Positions 1 through 12,633 are shown, numbered from the stretch's first letter. The stretch is 64,000 nucleotides of DNA from Acanthosepion pharaonis (GCA_903632075.3 CAHIKZ030000126.1:981001-1045000), one strand, 5' to 3'. Notes: generated from the letters alone by a model not told the origin. Numbers and translations: made by a program.

Positions 1-174
1 TTCTCAGCATGGAAATCACCCATCCCCTGCTTAACTAAGTTTTTTTGTTCATTTTCTTGACTAATACTATCTCAAAATATAATATTCTCTCTCTTAATTT
101 CCTGCAGTTAATATAAACCCTTGCCTTGTCATATATTTAATATAATGACATTGTCTTCATTCATTAATACAAAT

Positions 175-632
175 GGACACATTTACAGTGTATCTAACAC
201 AGTCACTTTGCAAATTTTGTTCAGACAATTAAATTTTGTCTTTGTCTACTTAACCTCTTGAATACATTGTTTTGATTGATCCATTATTCAGCCTTCATCA
301 GGTATATAATCCACAGGAGGCAAAATTTTATTTCTTCAATCAAAATGGTGAGAGTAAAAAGGTGGTCTAAAAGTGTAGCAGGAATTTGGAATCACCTGGT
401 TACATGGATGACTTTGCCATTTTTATTTTGCACTGCTGAAAGGGATTGATCTGATTGATATATAAGGACCACTTTTCCAGTCACCATTTTTCCCATGAGG
501 TTTTCTTTCTTTTCTTACAGATTATATACCTGATGAAATCTGGAAAATGAATCAGCCAAATTGTTGTGTTAACAACATCAGAAAATGAAAAGGTGGAATT
601 GTCCAAACAAAATTTGCAATACACATTTTACA
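175..632. repeat. Foldback repeat with about 200-bp inverted arms
   Basis: The stretch 175-375 reads as the approximate reverse complement of 460-632, leaving a loop of about 85 bp. Anchors are TATATACCTGATGAA at 523-537, mirrored at 297-311, and ACAAAATTTGC near 607-617, mirrored near 210-220. The arms have diverged and differ by indels. Combining the two arms suggests an ancestral CTGATGA followed by a six-pair stem (GGCTGA/TCAGCC) and an AAAC segment; each arm has lost one side of that stem. No coding capacity is seen. The class is not established; it could be an old inverted pair of a SINE-like repeat. Confidence 0.7.
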
Positions 633-650
633 TTTTCATTTGATTTCTTT

Positions 651-3600
651 TTCTTATCCATTTGCCTTTTGACTGACAATATTTCTGTTTCAAAAATAGT
701 CATCCATACAAGTATTGACCAAGTTTCTTGACTTAGGGGATTCTGGGAGATTTGAATTCTCTAATGGGTTACCAGCTTCAGTCTATTGAAACTCACTTTT
801 AAAAGCTTTCAAATCAACCATCCTAAGAAAAACAGATAATGTTATTCATTCCACACTTTTGTTTCCCTTTTAATAACATCTCAGCTTTTTGTTGATTTTT
901 TTTTATTACTGATTCTTTTTGTTTGACCTTTAAATTGTATGAATTCAGAATAAACAACTATCTTTGGACAAGAATTGAACTTGCTTCAGCTACTTCATAC
1001 TAAATTTCTGCAATTAAATTTGAAGAGTGAAGTCTGTTCAAAAATATATGGCAATAAAAAACAACAAAATTACTTGTCACAAAATATGTGGAATAATATT
1101 GAAAGGAGACACCTTATTTTATTAATACCATCGAAATATTAAGCAAGTTCCTCCATGTTACTTAACATATGTGATGATGCCAGACTCAAATTTTAATTCT
1201 TAATCAGTGTAAATCATTAATTAAATCTTACAACTTATGTTTTGAATTATCTGTAAGAAAATATTTCCTTTACATAGTTAATGTATTCACATTTTAATTG
1301 CATCATCAGTCTTTGATAACATTAGTTCACTGAAATTTAATATCTATAAAGGAAAAATTAGGATTTTTTTTAAAAACTTCCACTACACTTACCTCCATTT
1401 TGTATGGTATCATCTACAGTTTCTTTTTACCATGTACACTTATTTCTTCTCTTTTTATTTAATGTTGTCAAAGTAAAATGTTTTAATGCATATTCTTTGG
1501 GTTTTTTTTGTATATATTTGCATCTTTTCTTAACAAGATAAGGTGTCAGGTTAAGTTTATTAGCAAGAATTTAGGTGTTTCTTTTCTCTTCTACAGACTT
1601 TTACATATGTCATCTATAAGTATAAAACTAAAACCTTTTAGCACGGTTGGAGTTTTCATCAAGATGTTAATGAAGCTTATAAATATTTCTGCCTCATTTC
1701 TATATTTTTGATTCGGCTTTAGCGGTTGATGCATCAGTTTCTTTTTATCTACAAATGGATGCTAGATATTGAACTCGATAAAACAAGAATCTATTCTTGT
1801 ATAGTATCTGATACCTACAAATATGACATATAACACTCAACACATTAAGATCAAATACAAGGCTAGTGACCAAACAACCTACAATTGATATTTGTCATAT
1901 TTTATAGAGATTGGTATGAATAGTATTTAACAAGAATAGGACTGATTCCTTGACTACATGATGACTGACTTTTTTTTTATTTTTAACAGACTTTAAACAT
2001 ACACATGAATGGAACAAAAATCAGTAGCTATTTGTATCATGCCAACATCTAAACAAGAACCTGCCTTTATTAAATGTATATAAAGAGCTTAATTTTTCCA
2101 ATTACTAAAATATACAAGGCCTGAGAGCTACTCAAGCTACAGGGTTACTGTTAAAATAGTAATAATGAATGAAGTGTCTGATAGAAATGAAAGAGAAGGT
2201 GAAAAGAAGTGAAGATTATGATGCAATAAGGATTATCAGATTAACTTTCATCTTCATCCTGATTTTAACTGAGAAACTACATCATCTTCCCTGGTAGTTT
2301 GTTTTAAGAGTACTTATTTATATTTATGGAAAATTTTCATAAATGTAAATGCATTTGGAAATTACAATTAATTCTTGAAAAAGCCATTATGCAAATCAGA
2401 TGAATAAGCATTGCTTTAAGAAACCTTACTTTTCAGTTAATTGTCATTTTGGCATCTTTTATTTTTAGATTTTAAATCTTTAGGATATCTTTGGATAAGA
2501 CAGCTCTGACAAAGGTCTTCAAAGTCTGAGTAAAATGCTTTCATAATATTTATTCTCAAATGATACTTATGTGTTTGTAAAAGATTTTCTTTTCTTCAAA
2601 TCCAATGTTTTAGCTTGGAACATGGATCGTTTATCAGCTTGTGTCATGGGTTTGCTAGCGCTTCTCTTGGCACAAAACAGACAGTTTTTCATATAATATT
2701 ACATAATTTTAAATGCTTTATTTTATTTATTTATAATTTGTTTTTATCTTTCACAAGTTAAAATATTTTTCTTTTCTATTTGTATAAAAAGCAAAAATTG
2801 ATATTTTTATATTTTTTTCATCACAGTTATATGAACTTTTGCAAATCAAATTTTGAACAGAGAAAAAGAATTGATACTTTGCTCCATTATCAAGTTGGTA
2901 TTATGTCAGTATTAAAAAAATATAGATAAATCAAACAAAATTGGTCTCAACCTCAGTAAAATAATTAGATAAGGATTATCTAATGGTTAAAAATGTTCAC
3001 CCATGCATTATAGAAGATTATTTAATTGGTACTAATAATGAATGGATAAATTTTATGTGCAACCATTGTGTACACATGTTATAGATGCTATAATAAGCAA
3101 ACATCCAGAAGGTTCTATCATAAAACAGTACCTTTAGACAGCAGGGTCAACATAATATCTTCATCCTGAATTTTTAGGGATAAAACCATCAAAGATTAGG
3201 ATATTCAACCTAAGAAATGTTTGAATTGCTTAATTGACATATTTTGCCGATTGTCTTATGATGCTCCATTTGTCAGCATTTGTGGATTTTGCATGAGATT
3301 AAATGTGAAAGCGGCAATTGGCAAAAAGCAGTGGCCAGTCAATGCCTTGGCACCTGAAAGTCATTATTCTCAAGTTACAATTCAATAGATGTAAAGAAAA
3401 TAATTGGGTTGTGTGATCAGAGCCACAAGTAAAAGAAAAGAAAAGCAGGTTTCTAATTACATGTCAAGGAAGTGATATCTTCATGAACATAGCTCTTCCC
3501 TGGCAAATCTCATTCATCAACAAGCTTTTCACAAATATCTTCTCCTACTTTTCTGCATATTTTATTGCCATTTATTCATCTCCTTTGTCCTTTGCTTATT

Positions 3601-4850
3601 CTCTTGCTTCTCTTTTTACACACTCACTCATACCAGTCAGTTTTCTTCTCTTTTCCATGATATTCTTTCTACCTCCTTTCCTACATATTCCTTTTACTAT
3701 ACCTTTTCCTTTTTCACTTAGTTGCACTCCCCTCTCTTTATTTTCTTCACCTTTTCTTACTCCTCATGATTTCCTACCTTCATCTCTTACTTGATATGCA
3801 ATTTTCCTTAAAGGCAATAAGAAGACTAAGTTTATGTTCTTGTGAAATACATTTTTTAAAAATTAGAATAAGTGTACCTTGCACAGTCACCCTTGGGCAA
3901 GTGGTATTACTTGTCAACTTCCCAAATTTAAAACCTTTGGTATTAAAAAAAAAAAAAAAGATCTGAAATATTTAACTGGAGTCTGATAATTTCTGTGCAA
4001 TATCTTGTTGAGCTTCCTGTAATAATTATGGGAAAGTTCTAACACCATACAGAGTTTCTTCTCTTCCCATTTCACAACGTCTTGTACCATTTTAACTATT
4101 TCTTTCTTTGTTTATCTAAGGTCTTCGCTAGCAAATATTTCCTCTTCTTGCTTTCCTTAAATCCTTTTTCTTCATCCTGTATTCTCATTTATTTTTTTAA
4201 ATTTTTTCCCCATTTATTAACATGAGGAAATATTGTAAACACTGAATCAATATTTTAGTTCCAATTTCACAAAATGAAATACTTTTTTGAAAAATATTAA
4301 TACTGCACTTCTAGAGGTTTTATTTTCTTTTAATTTTCTTTTCATTTTTATATTTGAATCTCAGAACACATCCTGAACTGCCACCATTTTTTGTAAGATA
4401 TTAAGAAAATTTACATTCTACCTATGTTCACTATCACTGTTCATTTTTATAAGATTCATTTGTCAGTTTTTCTGTGAAGTTAAGCTAATGTTCTTTATTT
4501 TATTAAATTGTTGCTGGTCATCATTTAAAGTGTGTACTAAATCTGGCCAATACCAACAGTGCCTTGGGATAAACTACAATGTATTTCCTTTTCTTTTTTT
4601 TATGCACCCACCTCCAGTCTAAATCTTTGGTTCTGTGCATTTTGCTCAAATGCAAAATGGTAGGAGGCTTCATGTTGCATTGCTTTTTCATGAAAATCGT
4701 TCATAAAATCTTCTAAATTCTCACATGGAAAAATGTGATTTAGAGATGAGTATAAATCTTTATAACCATTTTCTGTTAACTATTGTAAAAAAAAAATAAC
4801 TTGGATTAATTCAATTATTTATAAAAAGTAATGTGGCAATTAATGTTTAA
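651..4850. other. Gene-free A+T-rich DNA
   Basis: No gene or recognisable element was seen. The segment 3483-3795 is pyrimidine-rich and gives a leucine/serine/phenylalanine-rich open frame of 103 codons with no recognisable domain, which I treat as a composition artefact. An A-run lies at 3945-3959. Other simple-sequence runs are short. Confidence 0.6.
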
Positions 4851-4853
4851 TTT

Positions 4854-4854
4854 A

Positions 4855-4924
<70 letters not shown>
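4854..4924. repeat. (ATCT)n followed by (TA)n microsatellite
   Basis: About ten ATCT units run directly into about a dozen TA units. The tract abuts the left end of the mariner-like element, which fits insertion of that element at a TA target. Confidence 0.95.
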
Positions 4925-4927
<3 letters not shown>

Positions 4928-4930
4928 AGA

Positions 4931-5329
4931 GAGGGTAAAAGTTATGCACCATAGGGAGTTAAAAGATAGGTTTAAAAGTCCTGTTCAGTGGCCACCAAGG
5001 TCACCAGACCTCACACCCTTGTTTTTGGGGGTTTTTTCTGCCAGAGATGGGCGAGGTGCATTTGAAATCATTTATTTATCAGATGTGCCCAAGGAATATT
5101 GAGGAACTTAAAAAAAGGATTAAATATCAAAGCAGTAAAATGACAGAGGAAAATCTCTGACGAGTTAATGAATCATACAGGCACAGAATGGAAATGTGTT
5201 TTGAAAAAGGAAAAGAACATTTTGAAAAGCACATATAACAAGTAAATATCTAGTAAATAAAAATTTTCAACATGTAATTATACTTTTAATAAATTATAAA
5301 CTATGGTACATGACTTTTGCCTCACCCTG
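4931..5329 (+). mobile_element. Mariner-like deletion derivative (about 400 bp)
   Basis: The left end AGGGTAAAAGTTATGCACC (4932-4950) and the right end, read on the other strand from 5327 to 5301, are imperfect inverted repeats sharing AGGGT, AAAAGT, ATG and ACCATAG. Between them lies the decayed C-terminal part of a DDE transposase. The residues WPPRSPDLTP appear at about 4987-5020, and further on ELKKRIKYQ and a tail resembling MEMCFEKGKEHFEKHI can be read across frameshifts. The catalytic N-terminal half is missing, so this is a non-autonomous, dead derivative. The family call rests on the SPDLTP motif, the terminal repeats and the TA-rich flank. Confidence 0.75.
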
Positions 5330-6080
5330 TGTGTGTGTAAGTGTGTCTGTTTATATATAACTATTTTTCATTCAATACAAAGCCCAAGAGCAGCTCAAGG
5401 TAGAGGATTACTAAATAAGGTTGCTGCCCAAGAATCAACACAGCATAATTTCTTCTTGGGTTGGAAACATCATGACTGAGTGAATGGATTCCAGACACCA
5501 AGACATGCTCACTCATTTGAGATGACTAAAGACTTTATGAGGAGAAGGCTTATCAGGGATGAGCTGACATCTCTTACACATTTGATCATAGAAGAATTCT
5601 ATCAGCTTCTAAAATGATGTTTATATATGGCTACATGTTTATAGTTAGATATAAGTGCTTGATGAATTTAAAGAAAGTAACTTTTATAACAAAGCACTAT
5701 TTGTGGCTGGACCTACAAGACACAAATAAGTTGTTTTTATTTTAATAAAATCATAATATTACAAATATTGAAATTTATCATTTGTTTTATTTGTACATCA
5801 AGTTGATTAAAAAATATTTTTATAATGATCAGCTTTGACTTTTATTATAGAGAGATAAAAAATTACTTAAAAAGATACATTGCCTTTTATTTTATGAATT
5901 CTAAAGTGAATAAAAACATCAAAAGAATGGAAAAAACATGAAGAAAGAGTTTTGCAGAGAGACCTGGTCCCATTGGAGTAGCATCAATATCTTCCTTGAT
6001 CTTCTACCTACACCCAGCACACCACCTGCTGTCTGACTTCAATAAATCTCACCTCTACTCTTTAATAAATACACATGCAC
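5330..6080. other. Gene-free stretch
   Basis: I see no coding signal or recognised repeat. The segment near 5385-5415 loosely resembles 2115-2150 (both contain an AGAGC-CTCAAG pattern), which may mark an old dispersed repeat, but this is weak. Confidence 0.5.
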
Positions 6081-6192
<112 letters not shown>

Positions 6193-6194
6193 AT

Positions 6195-7020
6195 CTCAAA
6201 GTAAATCTTTCATTTCCTCTTTCTCTGAAGTCAGACTTTGACAAATTTTGCCTAAGATTTTGATATTAACACTTAACAATAAAAGATGAAGGCATTGTTC
6301 TCCCAACCAGTCTTAAAACAAGTAAGAATGACTTTGTAACACATCAGCTGCTGCATAATGGTCACATAACAAAATATATAAGTTTAAGAGTAGTTATTGT
6401 CTTCTTAAAATTCCCTGGAAATTATCTTTCTCTTTAAGATAAAAATGATTCTCTTTTTGTCAGCTTTTCAGTCTCTGCAGATTAAAGAAAAAACCCTGAA
6501 TGTACTCTATGGTCCGAGCTGAGATGAAAAACAAGTGTTCATTGACCATCATTCTTCATATTCTGCTACAATTTACTTAATTGTTAAATATCAAAACAAG
6601 CTCAGAGGCAGATAAATGAACTGCCAGATACTTGGCAAATGATGGGGTCTCATTTGAATAGCCATTAATTTTCTGAGGTTTACTGATAAAAGTAGAGAAA
6701 CATTTTAAGTAAATTTTTCTTCTTACATTTTCTAATTATATTCTGTCAAGCAAGACTGTTATTGTTGATGTATTTAGAGGACCAGTATCCCAACTCTAAG
6801 TCTATTCAATCAAACAGGTCTCTACAGAAAAAAGGTCCGCTCACTTATTAATTTGCAAAATATAAACATTTTTCTCTACTGAATTCTCTTTTATTAATCA
6901 AAATAAGATTTGTCAAAGAGAGAATAATTTTAATCAGGTGTAAGTTGACATTTAATTGAAATTTTCTTGGTATTACACATCCAGAAAGTTAGTTCAGGTT
7001 TTTAACATTAACTTTATTGG
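6195..7020. other. Gene-free stretch
   Basis: A+T-rich DNA with stop codons in every frame and no recognised element. Confidence 0.55.
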
Positions 7021-7022
7021 AC

Positions 7023-7023
7023 A

Positions 7024-7080
<57 letters not shown>
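7023..7080. repeat. (CA)n(TA)n microsatellite
   Basis: CA units pass directly into about 20 TA units, marking the left edge of the 7.1-7.9 kb foldback. Confidence 0.95.
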
Positions 7081-7084
<4 letters not shown>

Positions 7085-7094
7085 TATGGATATG

Positions 7095-7140
7095 AGTTTG
7101 TAAGCCTGGGTTTCATGCTTTTGCAATCATCAGACAAACT
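7095..7140 (-). ncRNA. Hammerhead ribozyme-like motif, left arm
   Basis: Read on the minus strand from 7140 to 7095 this is a 46-nt type I hammerhead layout. Stem I 5' strand AGTTTGT (7140-7134) is followed by core CTGATGA (7133-7127), hairpin II TTGCAAAAGCAT (7126-7115, with TGC/GCA pairs and an AAAA loop), GAA (7114-7112), hairpin III ACCCAGGCT (one internal mismatch), H17 = T at 7102, and stem I 3' strand ACAAACT (7101-7095), a perfect 7-bp partner. The helix II closing pair is U-U rather than the usual G-C, so activity is uncertain. Such ribozymes are known in animal retroelements such as Penelope-like elements and retrozymes. Confidence 0.65.
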
Positions 7141-7771
7141 GTTTTATTTTTTAAAATTGGATCTTTTTATGCTTGTTTGACTATGTTTGGTGGTGGGAGA
7201 GTGGTATTTCAATCTGTGTTTGTTTGGGATGACGCTCTCCTACACAGACACAAAAACCAAATCAAAATTGAATAAATAGCTTTATCTTCCCAAACCAAAG
7301 CAAAACTATTAAATAAGCGATATAAACAAATTTTTTCTACGTTAATAAAAACACTGATTTAAAAAAAAAATTAAAAAAATAAAAAAATAAATAAATATAT
7401 AAGATAAGAAATAAAAAATAAAAATAAATAAAAAGAAGCAAAATAATTTAACCCAAATAAATAAATAAACAAATAAACGACTTCCAGTAAAATAACCGCC
7501 AAAATACACTACCCACAATCCACCACTGACCCATATATATAAATAGCTGAGAAAAATAGCAGCACTTGTGGCCTGACGATTGCATCTAGCATGAAACAGA
7601 CTGTCGCCTCTAAGCGTTGACCTCCATGTTCACTTTTATATTTATATATATACTTAAATGTGTACACCTCTGTGTATGTGTGTCTGTGTATGAGAGTGTC
7701 ATCCCAAACAAACACAGAAAATTCCCCCTCCAACCACAAGCATAAATAGATCCAATTTTAAAAAATAAACT

Positions 7772-7817
7772 AGTTTGTCTGATGATCGCAGAAGCATGAA
7801 ACCCAGGGTCACAAACT
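7772..7817 (+). ncRNA. Hammerhead ribozyme-like motif, right arm
   Basis: This is a 46-nt type I hammerhead layout: stem I 5' strand AGTTTGT (7772-7778), core CTGATGA (7779-7785), hairpin II TCGCAGAAGCAT (7786-7797), GAA (7798-7800), hairpin III ACCCAGGGT (7801-7809, four pairs around a single A), H17 = C at 7810, then stem I 3' strand ACAAACT (7811-7817), fully complementary. Predicted cleavage follows C7810. Departures from consensus are a U-U at the base of helix II, one C-A mismatch inside it, and a one-base loop in helix III. It is the inverted partner of the motif at 7095-7140, so either strand's transcript would contain one. Confidence 0.7.
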
Positions 7818-7879
7818 CATCCATACAACTGAATATGTTAGCTCTATCACTAATATTGAATGCTTTCCATGAAGTATTG

Positions 7880-7882
<3 letters not shown>

Positions 7883-7920
<38 letters not shown>
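7883..7920. repeat. (TA)n microsatellite
   Basis: About 19 TA units form the right edge of the foldback element. Confidence 0.95.
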
Positions 7921-7922
<2 letters not shown>

Positions 7923-8565
7923 ATTTGTTTCACTATCTTAAGAATTCCATTCTTACAGAACTTTTGATTTTTCTGAATAATGAACTGTATATTTTTTTCA
8001 TTTTTCTACAGAGTAGAAATTCTTTCATTAAGAGAATTTTGTTAACACTAGAGTAAATAATAAAAACCTTCAATGTCTGCCAAATTCAGTAGTTGATGGA
8101 AAACTTCCCAGCTAAGCTTGTCATTTTCACTGATGGAATATTATGTTATTTTTCTTAATGAATTACCTCTGCATTGATTGATACCACCAATTGGTTCAGT
8201 TTGTAGGATTATTTGTTCAAATCAATCATTTAGCTCTCCAAAAGAAGCTCATTGTAAAGAACTCTCTTTCAATTCCACTATAATTCCTGCATCACCTTTT
8301 TTCAATGAAGGTTGGTTTTTGATATGGCCAATGGTGGTTCATTTTCTTTACCCATGATCTTTTGTGGTTATGCTGGAAAATACCCACTTATCACAATTGT
8401 AGTTTATAAATAAATAGAATATCCTTGTTACATTGAAGTAAAATGTTTTTCCTTGTGTGAAATCTGCACATCAAATTGATTCACATAACCAAAATGGAGC
8501 AAATGATTTTCTATATTTACTTTGGCAATTTTGTTTGTTGCCTATCTCTTTCAGCCAGCAATTAA
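7921..8565. other. Gene-free stretch
   Basis: No element or gene recognised. The open frame of 93 codons that overlaps the TA tract and continues into this stretch reads like translated simple repeat and shows no domain. Confidence 0.5.
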
Positions 8566-9699
8566 TCTTACTTATTATAAAATGCAGATTGTGTGTGTGT
8601 GTGTGTCTGTAATGTTTATATATTGGATCGGATTTCCTACATTTTTCAACCCATTTCAGCAAACTACATAAAATTACCTTGTGATGGTTCTAACAGCTCC
8701 AAAAATGGGAAAAATACAATTGTTTTTGCACAAAATCAATTTGAAAACACGATTAAGTAACATCGTGAGAATGAAAGGGGGACAACTCACATCGGGTTGT
8801 TTGTATGTGTGGGTTCCTTTATATATGGGATCAGATTTCCTACATTTTTCAGACGATAAAACAAAAATTCACTTTTTTTTTTTTGGCGTGTAGTGTTTCT
8901 TATTCTCTTGCACACTTTTTTTCTTTATTTTTAATATTCAGAATGCTTTAAAAATTCCATTTACAAGACAATTGTTTATAATAAAATTCTATTCAATCGG
9001 TAGAGACTTATAACAATTGAAAACAATGTTTTTGTTTAAGTTTGGGTTTGACCAATTCATAAAAAAAAAAACAACTAATTAAGACATGCGTGTCCGTCAA
9101 CCTTAAACAATAATCTAACGATCTCTACTGATTGTACGAATCCAAACATCGGATAATTCTTTATCTTTAGGGAAAGATAATGAAATCTAAACATACACAA
9201 GTCCTCCTAACTAAAAATAATAACCGGAAACTACTTTAGTTTAAATACACATGGTGTCCAATTTTTTTTACTGTATTCAATAAGTAAAAATCATAAATTG
9301 TAAAACTAAAAGATTACAGAAAGGCTACCTACATTTTTCAACTGATTTCAACAAAACTTCACTTTTTTTTTGGCATGTAGTCTTTCTTATTGTCTTGCAC
9401 ACTTTTTTCTTTATTTTTACATTCAGAATGCTTTAAAAATTCCATTTACAAGACAATTGTTTATAATAAAATTCTATTCAATCGGTAGAGACTCATAACA
9501 ATTGAAAACAATGTTTTTGTTTGAGTTTGGATTTGACCAATTCGTAAAAAAAACAAAAAAAAAAACTAATTAAGACATGCGTGTCCGTCAACCTTAAACA
9601 ATAATCTTTGTCAATTTTATTTTTCAGTCTTTATGATGGTGGATACTTGATCTATCTCTTACTGTTATATCCCCAGGCAATGCCGAGCTCTACTGCTAG
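8566..9699 (+). mobile_element. Non-autonomous Helitron (1.13 kb)
   Basis: The start TCTTACTTATTATAAAA at 8566 is preceded by A. The end CTCTACTGCTAG at 9688-9699 is followed by T, as expected for Helitron insertion between A and T with a CTRR end. A GC-rich but decayed palindrome (CCCCAGGCAATGCCGAG) lies just upstream. No Rep/helicase coding remains. A segment of about 275 bp is present twice (8839-9116 and 9328-9607), separated by about 210 bp of unique sequence. The same family occurs at 42472-43138, where the insertion boundaries can be proven. Confidence 0.8.
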
Positions 9700-11778
9700 T
9701 TCTTAATAAATGTCTTCTTTGGGTTGCTATTAACCTCAACTGGCCTAACTGCCCATGCACAAGAAATTTCTATTACCAACCTTTGCAAATCATTTTTGAT
9801 ACATTTATTTATTCACAGTACTTTCTCTATAATTTGTACAAATCTGTTATTTTGTTTTGCATTTCGGTTGCATTTTTACCTTTCTTAAAATAAAAAAAAA
9901 CATTGAAAATGTTGCATTTCATCAATCTTCAGTGTTCACATCAACAAACAAAAATCTACCAACGCTGATGGTCACAATTCAATCAAAAGTGATCTTTTCT
10001 TAATCAAGTTAAAACTAAATATTCCTAATGCCATCTCATGACAAAAACATGTTTTTTAGTTAGCCAGTATTTCTTTTCACATTTAGAAAAGGAATTTTAT
10101 TTTTTATTAATTGCTACAGTTTTCTAAAACAATATGAGAAAAACTCATCACAATGTTTAAAATGTTTCTCAAGGACCCTTGTTATTGTTTAAGAAGCTTT
10201 AAGGTCTTTTTCTTGTTGATGCATTTAGTAAAATCTTCAGTTAACAAAACTTCAGAAGTTTCTCTTTAGATTAATGAAAAATATTTTTGTGGTTGTTAAT
10301 TATTGCTGTTTCCTCTGAGATTTTCAAAACCATTTTATTCCAAAAATCTTCATAGCTTAGTGAGTCTTTGAGTCTTAGTTTGATGAAAGTGCCCATTCTC
10401 AAAATGTTTTTTTTTTTTTTTTTATTCAAGTCTCCACAAAACATTTGCCAATTTTTCTCTACATTATGCATTGATTTAATTTAATCTCAGGAGAAATACC
10501 AGTGATACCTTTTATGCTTCTCTATTTTGCCCCTCCCTTTTTTGGGTGGGATTAAGGTTTCATACTTAATATTATTAGCATATTTTAAAATTATTAAAAC
10601 TTACAGGAATTTGACAGTACATTTTGGCAATTTAAAAATAAAACTAAATAATTTATCATGTAAGAAAGAGTGAAACATTTTAGTATTCAAAATTATCTAT
10701 GGATTTATAATCTTAGCAAAAAAGTTATCTTGAATTTTTATGTTTTTAGCAAAAGTCTCTGTTCTTTGCAAAAGCTATTTTTTCTTTTGACATGTCATTC
10801 TATTCTGCTTGGGTTTTTTATTTTATTAAATTGACTCATAAGTAATTTATGCTTTGGGGAGCTAATTGTAATGACAAATCTATCACCTTAACTATTAGTC
10901 ACATATGGCAGTTAATAAATTTGAAGTGCATTAATATACCTTAATTTTTACACATCCGTGGCAGCATACATGGTGGATTAAAAAATAAAGAATTTCATAA
11001 GAATAATGGATGGATTGAAAGTGCATTTATGTTACATAATGTTTTGGAAAATAAAGCAAGGGAATATTTACTTATGACTTAATAGATTTATCTTAAATTT
11101 TACAGTGGTTTTGACAAGAATATCTTAGCTTTGCAGATTAACCAAACAAAATAGATAAGAAAACAGAATCCTAGTTACACTTCTGCTTCACTATTTAGTT
11201 TGATGCAACCCATAGTTAAAATAAATTAACATGTAGCAGTAGTTTCTATGTTATAAGATATATAGTAAAGATGTTGCATATTGTAGATACATAGGTAGTT
11301 ATAAATAAATGTATCCACATAGGTTTTTCTCATAGTACCATGTGTTACCAATTGGTTATTCATTTAGATCTTCATCTGCTCAATATTGCTTGATTGTGCT
11401 TGACATAAAAATTTGTTTCTGATCTACTAAAGCTGTAAATATGAACAGTGATGAGCTAACATCAATCCAATCATTCAAACACATAAAAAAATTTATTATA
11501 ACTTTTCCATTTGGCTATAAATTCTTTCTATTAGAAAATGTTACCAATGACAATTTGCAAAACATCATTTATATAAATACAAAATATGCTATTATTTTCA
11601 GAAAAGATATTACACTAGCTGTTTAATTTCTTTTTTGTTTTTTATTTATATAGTTTGCCGATAAAATGCTTATTACTAAAATTGGGAGTGTGGCAGTCAA
11701 CAGATGGTGATAGCAACAAGAACAGGCGTTTAAATAAGGCACTTATAAGAATAAAAATGATGACAGGTCTTTAATGAT

Positions 11779-11783
<5 letters not shown>
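9700..11783. other. Gene-free stretch
   Basis: A+T-rich DNA without recognised coding or element signals. A T-run lies at 10407-10423. Confidence 0.55.
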
Positions 11784-11832
<49 letters not shown>

Positions 11833-11898
11833 TATGTAATATAACTATATATGTATATATAACTATGTAATATAACTATATATGTATATATAACTATG

Positions 11899-11946
<48 letters not shown>
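11784..11946. repeat. (TA)n enclosing a 29-bp tandem repeat
   Basis: TA units at 11784-11827 are followed by two to three copies of a unit of about 29 bp (AACTATGTAATATAACTATA plus ATGTATATA-like sequence) and then TA units to 11945. This is probably a microsatellite that expanded into a minisatellite. Confidence 0.9.
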
Positions 11947-11951
<5 letters not shown>

Positions 11952-12629
11952 GCACGCATACAGATTAATGAGAATAGACAGGAGAAACTGAAGAAGCTAT
12001 AACAATGTTAAAAATTGGACTGAAAGATGGAAGCAGATTACATAACTCCAAAAACTAATTATAAATTGAGGTAAGTTGAAAAGCTAAAATAAAGCGAAAG
12101 AGTTTGAAAGAAAAAGCAATGTCTCATAAAGTAAGAAAATGGTTTTCCAAATTAGGCTTCTTTTCTATCATGTGAGTTCTTCATTACACCAGGCTCCATA
12201 TTGGATTTCAATCTATATTATTACCTAGCAATGTTTGCTTGATTAATAACAGAATCAGAATGCAAATTATGCTTGTTGGAGTTGTTTACAGAAATTGCTG
12301 TAATTGTTTTCACACCTTGGTTTTCTCACAAGATTTCATTTCATTTTTTTCTTTTAAATGTTTCTGATAAGGTTCTGTTTAAATCCCACATTTGGCAATA
12401 AAATGATGACTTGGCTCTTTGAAAGATTTTTTTCTATCTAACAAATTCCCTATCTGAAGTTCAATATTTCCTTTTCTGATACTACAGCCTGAAATATTTT
12501 TATATCAAATATTATCTTCCCTTAGGAATTCCAGTAAAAAAAAAAAAAAAAAAAAAACTAGTAGAAAAGATTTTTTTTTTGTATTAAGAACATACCATAA
12601 AGCTAAGATTAAACTCTATCAAACCATTT

Positions 12630-12630
<1 letters not shown>
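11947..12630. other. Gene-free stretch
   Basis: Nothing recognised apart from a run of A at 12537-12557. Confidence 0.5.

Positions 12631-12633
<3 letters not shown>

Larger units (their letters stand above)
7081..7882. repeat. Large foldback element carrying two hammerhead-like motifs
   Basis: The left arm 7090-7255 is the reverse complement of 7660-7825 over about 165 bp with small indels. Matching landmarks are the GTTTGTTTGGGATGAC segment, the AAAATTGGATC segment and the hammerhead-like core. The centre (about 7260-7630) is A-rich, with a TAAA-rich low-complexity run at 7360-7480. The right arm continues about 65 bp further to 7882, where another (TA)n begins. The element is therefore bounded by TA tracts on both sides. 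No protein is encoded. Part of the right half recurs at 46401-46505. Confidence 0.8.

Noticed and set aside
3483..3794. 103-codon open frame rich in Leu, Ser, Phe and Pro
   Set aside because: Pyrimidine-rich DNA gives this composition; no domain, signal pattern or plausible context beyond generic hydrophobicity.
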